In this document: positions 25,658-34,118 of the stretch, one piece after another
Numbering within the stretch: position 1 is the stretch's first letter
Layout: each line of letters begins with the position of its first letter
Source: Leeuwenhoekiella polynyae
Lineage (GTDB): Bacteria > Bacteroidota > Bacteroidia > Flavobacteriales > Flavobacteriaceae
Assembly: GCF_004104075.1 (NCBI RefSeq)
Contig: NZ_QOVK01000025.1
Coordinates: forward strand, 1-51,669
Direction: 5' to 3'
Length of the DNA: 51,669 nucleotides
Notes under the pieces: model-generated
The model's database searches: none
The model's input: only the letters and a program-made list of their open reading frames with translations
What the model was told of the DNA's origin: nothing
Translations under genes and position numbers: made by a program

Positions 25658-26479
25658 ATGAATGATATTATTGACTATTTTGAAACGCTAGACCCAGTGA
25701 TGGGAGCATTTCTGGCAACCTTATTCACATGGGGGGTAACGGCTTTAGGAGCTGCTCTGGTATTCTTTTTTAAAGGGATGAACCGTAAAGTTTTTGATGC
25801 CATGCTGGGGTTTGCCGGGGGTGTCATGGTAGCGGCAAGTTTCTGGAGTTTACTGGCTCCGGGGATCGAAATGAGCCCGGGAGAAGGTTTTGTAAAAGTG
25901 ATTCCAGCGGCGATAGGTTTTGGTTTAGGAGCTGCATTTTTGTTTGGTTTAGATAAAATCCTTCCCCATTTACACGTCAATTTTAAAGAAGAGGATAAAG
26001 AAGGAATGCGCAGTCCCTGGCACAAATCGGTATTATTGACCTTAGCAATCACGTTGCACAACATTCCTGAAGGCTTAGCGGTAGGTGTTTTATTTGGTGG
26101 GGTTGCCGCCGGTTTTGATGGTGCGACTATAGGAGGTGCCGTGGCACTGGCGATAGGTATTGGTTTACAAAATTTTCCTGAGGGTTTTGCGGTAGCGATG
26201 CCCTTGCGCAGACAAGGCTTTAGCCGTTGGAAAAGTTTTAACTACGGGCAGCTTTCTGCCATTGTTGAGCCGGTGGCTGCTGTAGTAGGGGCATATGCTG
26301 TCATGACTTTTAAACCTATTTTACCCTATGCTTTAGCGTTTGCTGCCGGTGCGATGATCTTTGTGGTGGTAGAAGAAGTAGTGCCCGAATCCCAACAAGG
26401 TAAAAATACAGATATCGCCACACTGGGTTTTATAGGAGGTTTTATCTTAATGATGACGCTTGACGTAGGATTGGGTTAA
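25658..26479 (+). CDS. zupT: ZIP-family metal transporter
   Basis: A 273-aa inner-membrane protein of about eight helices. TM4 carries HNIPEGLAVGV and TM5 carries NFPEGFAVAMPL; these are the paired metal-site motifs of ZIP/ZupT permeases (the second has Asn instead of His). A charged loop (NFKEEDKEGMRSPWHK) lies before TM4. It would move Zn(II), Mn(II) or Fe(II) into the cytoplasm. It starts 11 nt after mntH, so it is in the same metal-regulated operon. Confidence 0.9.
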   Translation: MNDIIDYFETLDPVMGAFLATLFTWGVTALGAALVFFFKGMNRKVFDAMLGFAGGVMVAASFWSLLAPGIEMSPGEGFVKVIPAAIGFGLGAAFLFGLDKILPHLHVNFKEEDKEGMRSPWHKSVLLTLAITLHNIPEGLAVGVLFGGVAAGFDGATIGGAVALAIGIGLQNFPEGFAVAMPLRRQGFSRWKSFNYGQLSAIVEPVAAVVGAYAVMTFKPILPYALAFAAGAMIFVVVEEVVPESQQGKNTDIATLGFIGGFILMMTLDVGLG

Positions 26480-26535
26480 TATTGCAACAGTGCAGTATGT
26501 TTTAGGTCTTTATAGAAAGTTCTAATAAGTTAAGG

Positions 26536-26970
26536 ATGCGATTTTCAGCTGTTTTATTTCTTTGGGTTTTCAGTTTTGGACTTGAATCACAAGCGCAAAC
26601 GGGTACTCTTGAAGTTGATGAACCCGTACATGTACCTTAAATTGTAATAAAATTACCTTTTGGCAAGCTTATCACTTTTGGAGATATGGGGGTTAAAATA
26701 ACCAAAATCATAGATTCCCGTTGTCCATCTAATGTGACCTGTATTTGGGCAGGTAATGTGATAGTGGATTATGAAGTGTATAAGGATGGAAATTTTTTAG
26801 AAACGCGTAAGATAACGATTGAAAACAATAGTGAAGATCGTACGATGATAGATGCTGCTCAGCAATTAAAAGCGTATTCTGTGGCACCTTACCCCAGGAC
26901 TTCAATGCGAAAAATTCCGCAGGAGGATTATGTAGTCAATCTGGTTTGGGAACGTATTCAAAAGGATTAG
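26536..26970 (+). pseudogene. Secreted small protein gene interrupted by an in-frame stop
   Basis: A single frame runs from ATG 26536 to the stop at 26968. It encodes a signal peptide (MRFSAVLFLWVFSFGLESQAQ), then TGTLEVDEPVHVP, then an in-frame TAA at 26638-26640, then about 109 further residues with a conserved-looking DSRCPSNVTCIWAGN motif and no other stop. One substitution (GAA or CAA to TAA) explains it. Internal start at ATG 26686 would make a 94-aa protein without export signal. Without the stop it would be a ~144-aa secreted protein of unknown function with a disulfide-capable CPxxxxC. A sequencing error is possible. Confidence 0.65.
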
Positions 26971-26987
26971 AAAATCAACTGATTCAC

Positions 26988-27719
26988 TTAGAGTTTTGAA
27001 ATACCAATATTGAAGAAAGCGGCAGTTCTTGAATATGAAGAATTGCTTTTCAGTATATATCCGAGACTTATGGTGTCTCCTGCCTGTAAAATAAGGATAA
27101 TGTTTCCACTACTTCCCCAGTAATCAGAACCTGGTAAATTAACTTGCCCATTCGTTATGATTGATGTATTTGAATTGTTTACGGATACCTCAAGCCGATA
27201 ACTGATACTTCCAGCAGGAAGACTTGTTGTTGAAAAACCAGCAGAAATCAAATAAGTACCACTTCTTAGAATTCCGATTTCTCCATTATTTTCTGAAAGA
27301 CTATAAAATTGATCATTAGTAGACAAGGCATTGTTTTGATTTAGGGGAAAAGAAGTAATTGTATTGGTATTGGTGATGATAAAGGCATTATTTGTTTGTC
27401 CTCTGTTTAAAATCACCGAAGGGGTTTCAATTCTTACAAAGCTTTGCCAGACACCATCTTTACGAATAAACCAGTTATTTTCGGTAGTATTGAAAATAAA
27501 AGCGCCATCTAATGGTGTAGGTATAGCGTTCATTTCCGCAGTAGTCATTCGGGGTTGAACGAGGCCGCCAGAATTACTTTCTATTTGTAATGCTGAACCT
27601 GGTGCTATATCAGATGTTCCTATAGCAACACCTTTAGTAGAATTATCTGTCTGACAATATGCAGTTAAGGACAGCATTGATAAAACGAGGGCAGAAAATA
27701 GTTTCAAATGTATAGCCAT
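26988..27719 (-). CDS. Secreted protein, paralogue of the upstream gene
   Basis: A 243-aa protein with a signal peptide (to about residue 22) and an N-terminal block VAIGTSDIAPGSALQIESNSGGLVQPRMTTAEMNAIPTP (shown in part by its VAIGT..PRMT motif), common in flavobacterial surface and tail-fibre-like proteins. It then has a beta-rich C-terminal half ending AAFFNIGISKL, reminiscent of a C1q/TNF-like jelly roll. Its ATG shares a base with the stop of the paralogue upstream (TGATG), so translation is coupled. Function unknown; probably a secreted or surface trimer. Confidence 0.75.
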   Translation of the reverse strand: MAIHLKLFSALVLSMLSLTAYCQTDNSTKGVAIGTSDIAPGSALQIESNSGGLVQPRMTTAEMNAIPTPLDGAFIFNTTENNWFIRKDGVWQSFVRIETPSVILNRGQTNNAFIITNTNTITSFPLNQNNALSTNDQFYSLSENNGEIGILRSGTYLISAGFSTTSLPAGSISYRLEVSVNNSNTSIITNGQVNLPGSDYWGSSGNIILILQAGDTISLGYILKSNSSYSRTAAFFNIGISKL

Positions 27720-28435
27720 CAGAGTTTTATAATTCCAATATTGAAAAAACGGGCGTTTAAAGGGGTACCTCCATTATTGAGTACATACCGCAAACTTATT
27801 TCGTCATCAGCATGGAGTGAGAAAACCAGTACTCCGCTGGTTCCCCATTCATTAGGTTCTGTATCGAAGTTTACATTTCCGCGTACCAGATAGCCAATTA
27901 AATTAGTATTACGATAGACTCCAATAATGAATTTTTTATTGCCTGATGGAAGGTTGTTAACTGAAAATCCCGAGGAAATCATGTAATTTCCTTGTTCCAA
28001 AATTTTGATTGTACCCTCGGCTACGATCTGAAAAAAGGAGTTGTCAATAAAAGTTACATCCTCTTGCTTAAGAGGAAAATTATAATAAGTATTTGTTCCT
28101 GTTTTTACAATTCCATTAGTCGAATTTTCAGGATACTCTTTTCTTAATACTGCAGATGGCAAGTCTGGACGGGTAAGGTCATTCCAAATTCCTGAAGAAT
28201 ATAAAAATAAGGAGGATGCGGTGTTGTTGTATACTATAGAACCATCCAAAGGCGTGGGTATGGCCCGCATTTCGGCATCTGTCATTCGGGGTGGAACCAA
28301 TGCTCCTACTTTACTGTCAACTTGTAAAGCACTACCATCATCTGGAGTTGTGGTACCTATTGCAACCTGAGCATACGTTTTTGTGAATATTAAGCTGAAA
28401 AATAATCCACATGAAATATATAAAAGTGTACGCAA
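27719..28435 (-). CDS. Secreted protein, paralogue of the downstream gene
   Basis: A 238-aa protein with a signal peptide (to about residue 22, KTYAQ). The same VAIGTTTPDDGSALQ..PRMTDAEMRAIPTPLDG block and a beta-rich C-terminus ending ARFFNIGIIKL mark it as a paralogue of the next gene. The two share domain order and ends but differ in the middle. A TACTTTTG box 13 nt upstream is its probable promoter. Function unknown; a pair of subunits of one surface structure is plausible. Confidence 0.75.
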   Translation of the reverse strand: MRTLLYISCGLFFSLIFTKTYAQVAIGTTTPDDGSALQVDSKVGALVPPRMTDAEMRAIPTPLDGSIVYNNTASSLFLYSSGIWNDLTRPDLPSAVLRKEYPENSTNGIVKTGTNTYYNFPLKQEDVTFIDNSFFQIVAEGTIKILEQGNYMISSGFSVNNLPSGNKKFIIGVYRNTNLIGYLVRGNVNFDTEPNEWGTSGVLVFSLHADDEISLRYVLNNGGTPLNARFFNIGIIKL

Positions 28436-28448
28436 TTTAATTTTTTTT

Positions 28449-28456
28449 CAAAAGTA
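28449..28456 (-). promoter_or_regulatory. -7 box TACTTTTG for the paralogue pair
   Basis: Exact TAnnTTTG on the minus strand, 13 nt before the ATG at 28435. Confidence 0.55.
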
Positions 28457-28517
28457 GGGAAAAGATTTTACTTGTAAGTTTGTTGTGTAGAACTTGTGGT
28501 TTGGAATCAGCTTTAAA

Positions 28518-28658
28518 TTAATGACATCCACAGTTATCGCTTCCGCAGGATTTATCGTTAGACTTTCCGGTTAAGAAAGCTGGTTTCCAAATGTATTTGG
28601 TAACCAAATATCCTACAGCGATTAAAAAAATAAGCAGTACTAATATATTCTGTATCAT
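28518..28658 (-). CDS. FeoB-associated Cys-rich membrane protein
   Basis: A 46-aa protein: one N-terminal membrane helix (IQNILVLLIFLIAVGYLV), a short linker, and a Cys-rich tail KSCGSDNCGCH with four potential metal ligands. This is the pattern of the small FeoB-associated proteins found next to Feo systems in Bacteroidota. It lies 51 nt downstream of feoB on the same strand. It may act as a metal-binding partner at the FeoB pore, comparable in position to FeoC. The start ATG at 28658 directly precedes the helix. Confidence 0.85.
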   Translation of the reverse strand: MIQNILVLLIFLIAVGYLVTKYIWKPAFLTGKSNDKSCGSDNCGCH

Positions 28659-28709
28659 AATCGTATTCTTTTAAAGTTTTGCTTCCGCGAAAGCGTGACA
28701 AACAGACTT

Positions 28710-30812
28710 TTAAATAAGCAATTGGTATGCCACTAAAGCGACAACATAGGCAAAACCACTCATTATTACAAGTTGCAATACCGGCCATTTCCAGGTGTTG
28801 GTTTCTCGTTTTACAATGGCTAGGGTACTCATACACTGCATCGCAAAGGCATAAAACAGCAAAAGCGAAATACCACTTGCCAGATTAAATAACGGTCCGC
28901 CCAAAATAGGGTTCACCTCACCGGCCATTCTGTTTTTTATGGTTTCTTCTTCGTCACTACCTACGCTATAAATTGTGGCGAGTGTACCCACAAATACCTC
29001 ACGAGCCGCGAACGAACTCACAATAGCGATACCTATTTTCCAGTCGTAGCCTAGGGGTCTCACAACCGGTTCTATCGCTTTCCCCATATAGCCAATGTAG
29101 CTATACTCTAACTTTTCTGATGCGATGTGCTTATCTAATTCTTGCTGTGGAAACGCGCCGGCTTCCATACGGGCAATTGCGTTTTCTTCGGCATTTCTAA
29201 ATTGATCTCCCGGCCCATTTGAAGCTAAAACCCAAAGCACAATAGAAATGGCAAGGATGATTTTACCAGCTCCTAAAACGAAAGATTTTGTTTTTTCGAT
29301 CACGTTATAAGCCACATTTTTAAATAAGGGAAGCTTATAATTGGGCATCTCAATTACAAAAAAGGTACGGCTTTTTATTTTTAATATTTTGTCTAAGAGC
29401 CAGGCAGATAAGATCGCTGTACCAAATCCTATAAGGTATAACAGCATCAATACCAGACTTTGCAGGTTGAAAATGTACAATACACGTTCATCAGGAATCA
29501 CCAGAGAAATAATAATAAGATAAACCGGTAAGCGTGCGCTACAGGTTGTAAAGGGTGTTACTAAGATCGTGATGAGGCGTTCTTTCCAGTTTTCAATATT
29601 TCTTGTTGCCATAATTGCCGGTATGGCACACGCAGTACCCGAAACGAGCGGGACTACACTTTTACCACTCAAGCCAAAACGACGCATAATACGATCCATC
29701 AAAAAGACCACACGACTCATATAGCCGCTTTCTTCAAGTAGCGATATAAATAAAAATAAAAATGCGATTTGCGGGATAAAAATTACAATACCTCCCAGAC
29801 CGGGAATAATTCCTTCGGCAATAAGGTTTGTTAAAGCCCCCTGCGGCATGCTTGTTCGCACCCATTCTCCCATTGCGGCAAATGCTTCGTCAATAAGATC
29901 CATAGGGTAGGAAGACCAGTCGTAGATCGCTTGAAATATGAGCAATAAAATGGCAAAGAAAATAAGATAACCCCAGACTTTATGCGTGAGTACGCGGTCT
30001 AAACGACTGCGTAAATCTTTAGCCGCAAGATGATCTATACGTAAGGTTTCTTTTAAAATTCCGTTTATAAACTGATACCTGACAATGGTTTCTTTTTGCT
30101 GTAGGCGCTTCAGATTAGACTTGCTTTCGGTTTGAAAACTAGTGATACTCTGCATCTCGTTTCGGTCTAGTTTACCAAAATTCACATCCTGAGTAATTAC
30201 CAGCCAGAGTTTGTATAAATCCTGCTTTGGGAATGCTTTCCGCAGTCTGTCAAAATATTCCGGAGCAATTACTGAAGCATTTACACAAGGCTCAACAGAA
30301 AGCGTTTTGTAGTTGCTTATAAGCTCTTTTAACGTATCAAAACCGGTGTTCTTACGCGAACTTACCAGAGCGATTTTGGTCTCCAGACGTTCCTCAAGTT
30401 TTTCGATATCAAGACTGATGGCTTTACGCTCCATACGGTCTGCCATATTGATTACCAGAATCGTGGGGATGTGCAAATCTTTGATTTGCGTAAAAAGGAG
30501 CAGGTTTCGCTTTAAGTTCTCCACATCAGAAACCACGACGGCAACATCAGGATAATCTTTATCATTCTTATTGAGAAGCAGTTCTATAACCACATTCTCA
30601 TCTAAAGAACTCGCATTGAGACTGTAGGTTCCCGGAAGATCCAGAATGTGCGCTTTAACGCCTCTGGGCAGTTTACAGATACCTTCTTTTTTCTCAACAG
30701 TGATTCCCGGATAATTACCTACCTGTTGTTTTAAACCGGTCAACTGATTGAAAACCGAAGTTTTACCAGTGTTGGGATTTCCTATAAGGGCGACATTGAG
30801 CTGTTTACTCAT
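28710..30812 (-). CDS. feoB: Ferrous iron transporter FeoB
   Basis: A 700-aa protein. The N-terminal G domain has G1 GNPNTGKTS (11-19), the G2 region GNYPGITVEKK, G3 DLPGTYSL and G4 NMAD. A helical linker and about 10 membrane segments follow, with the two gate regions (EESGYMSRVVFLMDR and SFAAREVFVGTL) conserved. It imports Fe(II) across the inner membrane under GTP control. Its ATG overlaps the feoA stop by eight bases, giving tight coupling. The Cys-rich helper gene follows. Confidence 0.96.
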   Translation of the reverse strand: MSKQLNVALIGNPNTGKTSVFNQLTGLKQQVGNYPGITVEKKEGICKLPRGVKAHILDLPGTYSLNASSLDENVVIELLLNKNDKDYPDVAVVVSDVENLKRNLLLFTQIKDLHIPTILVINMADRMERKAISLDIEKLEERLETKIALVSSRKNTGFDTLKELISNYKTLSVEPCVNASVIAPEYFDRLRKAFPKQDLYKLWLVITQDVNFGKLDRNEMQSITSFQTESKSNLKRLQQKETIVRYQFINGILKETLRIDHLAAKDLRSRLDRVLTHKVWGYLIFFAILLLIFQAIYDWSSYPMDLIDEAFAAMGEWVRTSMPQGALTNLIAEGIIPGLGGIVIFIPQIAFLFLFISLLEESGYMSRVVFLMDRIMRRFGLSGKSVVPLVSGTACAIPAIMATRNIENWKERLITILVTPFTTCSARLPVYLIIISLVIPDERVLYIFNLQSLVLMLLYLIGFGTAILSAWLLDKILKIKSRTFFVIEMPNYKLPLFKNVAYNVIEKTKSFVLGAGKIILAISIVLWVLASNGPGDQFRNAEENAIARMEAGAFPQQELDKHIASEKLEYSYIGYMGKAIEPVVRPLGYDWKIGIAIVSSFAAREVFVGTLATIYSVGSDEEETIKNRMAGEVNPILGGPLFNLASGISLLLFYAFAMQCMSTLAIVKRETNTWKWPVLQLVIMSGFAYVVALVAYQLLI

Positions 30813-31041
30813 GGGACAGCTTTTCTACGGTGATGTGACTGGCGGTCTCTTTGCGTATAGCAAGATGACTGCCGTTTATATTGAGGTACATCGGGTCTTT
30901 AAAAGGCGCGATCTGTACCAGTTCTACTTCGTTTCCGGGCAAACAGCCCATTTCTAAAAGCTTAAGAGGTACCATATCTAAGGTAAACTCAACAATGATG
31001 GCTTTTTCGCCACGCTTTAAAAGATCTAATGAAGTAGTCAA
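30805..31041 (-). CDS. feoA: FeoA ferrous iron transport accessory protein
   Basis: A 78-aa SH3-like protein: SLDLLKRGEKAIIVEF, LLEMGCLPGNEVELVQIAPFKDPMYLNINGSHLAIRKETA is the classic FeoA core. I chose the TTG at 31041 because the TACTTTTG -7 box at 31068-31075 would start transcription near 31060, inside the longer open frame that reaches 31152. The conserved domain also begins here and no suitable ATG exists. It helps FeoB work, probably by contacting its G domain. Confidence 0.85.
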   Translation of the reverse strand: MTTSLDLLKRGEKAIIVEFTLDMVPLKLLEMGCLPGNEVELVQIAPFKDPMYLNINGSHLAIRKETASHITVEKLSHE

Positions 31042-31067
31042 TTTATTTAGATTGAATTTAAACAAGG

Positions 31068-31075
31068 CAAAAGTA
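31068..31075 (-). promoter_or_regulatory. -7 box TACTTTTG for feoAB
   Basis: Exact TAnnTTTG match, 26 nt before the chosen feoA start. No Fur-like palindrome is obvious nearby. Confidence 0.6.
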
Positions 31076-31211
31076 AAGGAAATGCAACAGATGTAAAAAG
31101 ATTTTACTCGATAATCGAGATTTAAATGTGTTAAGGCTTGTCTCGAACTCAAAAGCTGTTTATTTCGGTACTAATTGTTCGTTGGCCTATGATCATGATT
31201 AAAATAAAAGC

Positions 31212-31892
31212 TTAATCGTCAGAACGCTTTTCTATCGCTTTTAAAGTCTCGATATCTTCTAAAAGTTGCTCGATAGCCTCGGGGTCTGTACCGTCATAAA
31301 AACCTCTGATGCGTTTCTTAGAGTCGATGAGCATAAAGTTCTCGGTATGAATCATATCATATTTATCTCCGTTTCCTTGAGTTTTGACTGCGAGGTAGCT
31401 CTTACGCGCCAGCTCATAAATCTCTTTTTTAGGACCGGTGACTAAATTCCATCTGGAAGCATCAACCCCTTTTGCTACCGCATAACGCTTGAGTTGGGCA
31501 ACGGTATCGGTCGCCGGGATCACGGTATGCGATAACAATTTAACCGAAGGATCGTCTTTAAGCTGTTCCTGAATGTGTAGCATATGATCGGTCATAATAG
31601 GGCAAATCGTCTGACAGGTGGTAAAAAAGAAATCGGCTACATAAATGCCCGGATAGTCGTCCTGAGTGATCGTATCGCCATTTTGATTCACCAGTTTAAA
31701 GTCGGCTATTTTATGGTATTTTTTTACAAACTGAACCGTGCTGTCTACTAGTGATCGGTCAACCATATCAGGTTGGTAAACAGGCAAACTGGGCGCAGGC
31801 TTCATTAAGGTGTAAAACGTATAAAGAATGACTGCGGAAAGAACAGCCATCACAATGGCAAACTTTTTGTATTTAGCAAAAAACTGAAGCAT
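31212..31892 (-). CDS. SCO1/SenC-family copper chaperone
   Basis: A 226-aa membrane-anchored thioredoxin-fold protein. One N-terminal helix (about 11-29) is followed by a periplasmic domain with the copper-binding CxxxC (C93, C97 in TTCQTICP) and the conserved His (about H183 in DMIHTENF). It delivers copper to the CuA site of cytochrome c oxidase. ATG 31892 is preferred to one at 31913 because the TAATTTTG box (31911-31918) covers the latter. Confidence 0.9.
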   Translation of the reverse strand: MLQFFAKYKKFAIVMAVLSAVILYTFYTLMKPAPSLPVYQPDMVDRSLVDSTVQFVKKYHKIADFKLVNQNGDTITQDDYPGIYVADFFFTTCQTICPIMTDHMLHIQEQLKDDPSVKLLSHTVIPATDTVAQLKRYAVAKGVDASRWNLVTGPKKEIYELARKSYLAVKTQGNGDKYDMIHTENFMLIDSKKRIRGFYDGTDPEAIEQLLEDIETLKAIEKRSDD

Positions 31893-31910
31893 AATCTGCG
31901 TTTTAGGCTG

Positions 31911-31918
31911 CAAAATTA
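31911..31918 (-). promoter_or_regulatory. -7 box TAATTTTG for the SCO gene
   Basis: Exact TAnnTTTG, 18 nt upstream of ATG 31892; it decides the start choice. Confidence 0.5.
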
Positions 31919-31989
31919 CGATGCAGCAAGCGCTTTTAAAAAGTATTAGGGCACTAAGTTTTTAAAAGCCTGTAGCAGCTTGATGCAAA

Positions 31990-32023
31990 TACTTTTGTAT
32001 GCGAATGTAAAAGGTTACTTTTG
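31990..32023 (+). promoter_or_regulatory. Tandem TACTTTTG boxes upstream of rseP
   Basis: Two exact TAnnTTTG matches at 31990-31997 and 32016-32023. Either gives a leader of about 100-130 nt containing the hairpin AAGGCAT-A-ATGCCTT at 32034-32048. Confidence 0.45.
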
Positions 32024-32131
32024 TGCACTTTTTAAGGCATAATGCCTTTTAATTGTTTTCTTAATTTCTGTTTTATAAGGGGGTTAACCTTTATAACAAG
32101 TGATGGCATTGGCCACTAGTTAATAAAATTT

Positions 32132-33466
32132 ATGGATCCATTTTTTGTAAAAGGAGCTCAGTTATTTTTGAGCCTTTCAATATTGATAGTACTTCACGAG
32201 TTTGGGCATTTTATACCAGCCAGACTTTTTAAAATACGGGTAGAGAAATTCTTTTTATTCTTTGATGTCAAGTTTTCGCTCTTTAAGAAGAAGATAGGCG
32301 AGACCGTTTACGGTATCGGGTGGTTGCCATTGGGGGGGTATGTGAAGATCGCCGGGATGATCGATGAGAGTATGGATAAGGAAGCGATGGCTCAGGAACC
32401 TAAAGAGTGGGAGTTTCGTTCTAAACCAGCCTGGCAGCGACTCATTGTAATGATAGGTGGGGTGACGGTCAATATTGTATTGGGCTTTTTTATCTACATT
32501 ATGATCATTGCTAGTTATGGAGAAGAGTATTCTACTGCAGATGATCTCAAATACGGTTTTGGTTTTGCGCCTACTATGGAGCAATATGGTTTTGAACAGG
32601 GAGATAAAATACGTTCTGTAAATGGAGATCCTTTAGAAGATCAAATGGATTTCCCGCAGATGTTGATGATGCGCGATGTCGCTAAGGTGACCGTAGTGCA
32701 CGAGAATGGTAGTGAAGAAGAATTAACACTTCCTGACGACATCGGGATGGAGTTGTTTAAATCTGGTGAGATGTTTGGCGTGAATGTACCCCGCACACCG
32801 GTCAAACTTGATTCTGTTTTTGGCGGAGCCAAAAAAGCAGGAGTTTTAGGTACAGATGAGTTGGTGAGTATCAACGGTTATCCCATTAAATACAAAAGCG
32901 ATGCTACTTATGCACTGCAAAAAGAGAAAGATACGGTTGCAACAATTACGGTGCTTCGTGACGGTGTAGAACGTAAGTTTGATGTTGATCTTGGCGGTGC
33001 AGAAATGGTAGGAGTAGGGTTTAAATTTTTAGACGAAGATCATATAATGCCTGAGCGTCACAAGCGAGAATATGGTTTTGGCGAAAGCATAACCGAAGGG
33101 ATTAGTTATGGATATTGGGTATTGCACGATTATGCAACGCAATTTAAATACGTCTTTACAAAAAAAGGAGCCTCTCAGGTTGGAGGTTTTGGAGCCATTG
33201 CAGGCTTGTTTCCGGATACGTGGAACTGGTTATCCTTCTGGGAAACAACGGCCTTTATCTCTATTATTTTAGCGTTTATGAACATTCTGCCGATCCCGGC
33301 ATTAGATGGGGGTCACGTTATGTTCTTATTATACGAGATGGTTACCGGAAGAAAACCGAGCGATAAGTTTTTAGAATATGCTCAGATGATAGGGTTCTTC
33401 TTGCTAATTGCCTTAGTGTTATACGCTAACGGAAATGATATTTACCGCTGGATTACCGGTGGCTAA
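32132..33466 (+). CDS. rseP: RseP-type site-2 intramembrane metalloprotease
   Basis: A 444-aa inner-membrane protease. The zinc site HEFGH is at 22-26 in the first helix, and the third ligand is in NILPIPALDGGH near residue 390. Two PDZ-like domains lie between (about 125-285, with QGDKIRSVNGDP and GTDELVSINGYP). It cuts membrane-embedded anti-sigma factors or signal-peptide remnants after a first cut by another protease. It sits alone, with tRNA-Asn downstream. Confidence 0.93.
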   Translation: MDPFFVKGAQLFLSLSILIVLHEFGHFIPARLFKIRVEKFFLFFDVKFSLFKKKIGETVYGIGWLPLGGYVKIAGMIDESMDKEAMAQEPKEWEFRSKPAWQRLIVMIGGVTVNIVLGFFIYIMIIASYGEEYSTADDLKYGFGFAPTMEQYGFEQGDKIRSVNGDPLEDQMDFPQMLMMRDVAKVTVVHENGSEEELTLPDDIGMELFKSGEMFGVNVPRTPVKLDSVFGGAKKAGVLGTDELVSINGYPIKYKSDATYALQKEKDTVATITVLRDGVERKFDVDLGGAEMVGVGFKFLDEDHIMPERHKREYGFGESITEGISYGYWVLHDYATQFKYVFTKKGASQVGGFGAIAGLFPDTWNWLSFWETTAFISIILAFMNILPIPALDGGHVMFLLYEMVTGRKPSDKFLEYAQMIGFFLLIALVLYANGNDIYRWITGG

Positions 33467-33517
33467 TGGCAAAAAATAAAACAGCTAAAAAGCGCTAAAT
33501 ATTTTTTTGAAATTTAT

Positions 33518-33547
33518 TTTGTGGGTTTAAATAGTTGTGTATATTTG
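33518..33547 (+). promoter_or_regulatory. Promoter of tRNA-Asn (TTTG-N18-TATATTTG)
   Basis: TTTG at 33518-33521 and TATATTTG at 33540-33547 with 18-nt spacing: a strong flavobacterial promoter. The ~95-nt leader contains GTTCTTTAAA, as seen before stable RNA genes. Confidence 0.7.
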
Positions 33548-33644
33548 CATCCGCTTTCAGCAAATAAGCGAAACGTTCTTTAAAGCACAACAACCGGTAG
33601 TATTGCGATACGCCAAAGTGACTTTAAAAATTTTAAGATTAAAT

Positions 33645-33718
33645 TCCTCCTTAGCTCAGTTGGTTAGAGCATTTGACTGTTAATCAAAGGGTCCTTGGTT
33701 CGAGCCCAAGAGGGGGAG
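33645..33718 (+). tRNA. tRNA-Asn (anticodon GTT)
   Basis: 74 nt. Acceptor TCCTCCT pairs with AGGGGGA (one G-T), the D arm is GCTCAGTTGGTTAGAGC, the anticodon loop is CTGTTAA with anticodon GTT, and the T arm is CTTGG-TTCGAGC-CCAAG, with discriminator G. CCA is not encoded. A complete, functional-looking cloverleaf. Its 3' half is repeated at 34065-34118. Confidence 0.95.
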
Positions 33719-33761
33719 CATTTAAACCCAACTTATTCATTTAGGTTGGGTTTTTTGTTTG
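33695..33761 (+). repeat. 67-nt direct repeat, copy 1 (tRNA 3' end plus terminator)
   Basis: Identical to 34096-34162. Covers the T arm, the acceptor 3' strand and the hairpin terminator of tRNA-Asn. Confidence 0.95.
33724..33759 (+). terminator. tRNA-Asn terminator
   Basis: AAACCCAAC pairs with GTTGGGTTT, followed by a T run. Present again at 34125-34160 in the duplicate. Confidence 0.85.
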
Positions 33762-33786
33762 TAATCTATTCGGAAAAGTATTTTTT

Positions 33787-34071
33787 ATGCATACCGTGTA
33801 CATTTTATTCTCAGAAACGTTAAACCGTTTTTATACCGGAGAAACCACCGATTATGACCAAAGGATTGCGTTTCATAAGTATTCACCGGCAAATAAGTTT
33901 ACCGCAAATGCTAACGATTGGAAACTGTTTTTAAAATTTGAGTGCGATTGCAAACCTCAGGCCTTAAAAATTGAGCGACATATCAAAAACATGAAAAGCC
34001 AAACGTATATCAGAAATCTTCTGAAGTATCCTGAAATAATTGATAAACTTAAAAAACAATACCCCTGTTAA
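33787..34071 (+). CDS. GIY-YIG nuclease-domain protein
   Basis: A 94-aa single-domain GIY-YIG protein: VYILFSETLNRFYTGET carries the two signature Tyr-containing strands, RIAFHK the conserved Arg/His, and ALKIERHIKNMKSQ the catalytic Glu helix. This domain cuts DNA in homing endonucleases, UvrC and small URI-type proteins. It lies between tRNA-Asn and a duplicated 3' half of that tRNA, and its last codons and TAA stop are inside the duplicated tRNA segment (34065-34077). That arrangement suggests it is cargo or agent of an insertion at a tRNA gene. The function of free-standing members is not established. Confidence 0.85.
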   Translation: MHTVYILFSETLNRFYTGETTDYDQRIAFHKYSPANKFTANANDWKLFLKFECDCKPQALKIERHIKNMKSQTYIRNLLKYPEIIDKLKKQYPC

Positions 34072-34118
34072 TCAAAGCCCCGAAAGCTTTCGGGGTTGGT
34101 TCGAGCCCAAGAGGGGGA
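34065..34118 (+). pseudogene. Partial tRNA-Asn (3' half) with palindrome in the variable loop
   Basis: CTGTTAATCAAAG (anticodon arm 3' part) repeats 33677-33689. The five bases of the variable loop are replaced by the perfect 18-base palindrome CCCCGAAAGCTTTCGGGG (34078-34095). Then the T arm, acceptor strand and terminator repeat exactly. There is no 5' half, so no tRNA can form. Confidence 0.9.

Noticed and set aside
34078-34095. Terminator of the GIY-YIG gene
   Set aside because: The palindrome CCCCGAAAGCTTTCGGGG is not followed by a T run; the true terminator is the later AAACCCAAC hairpin.
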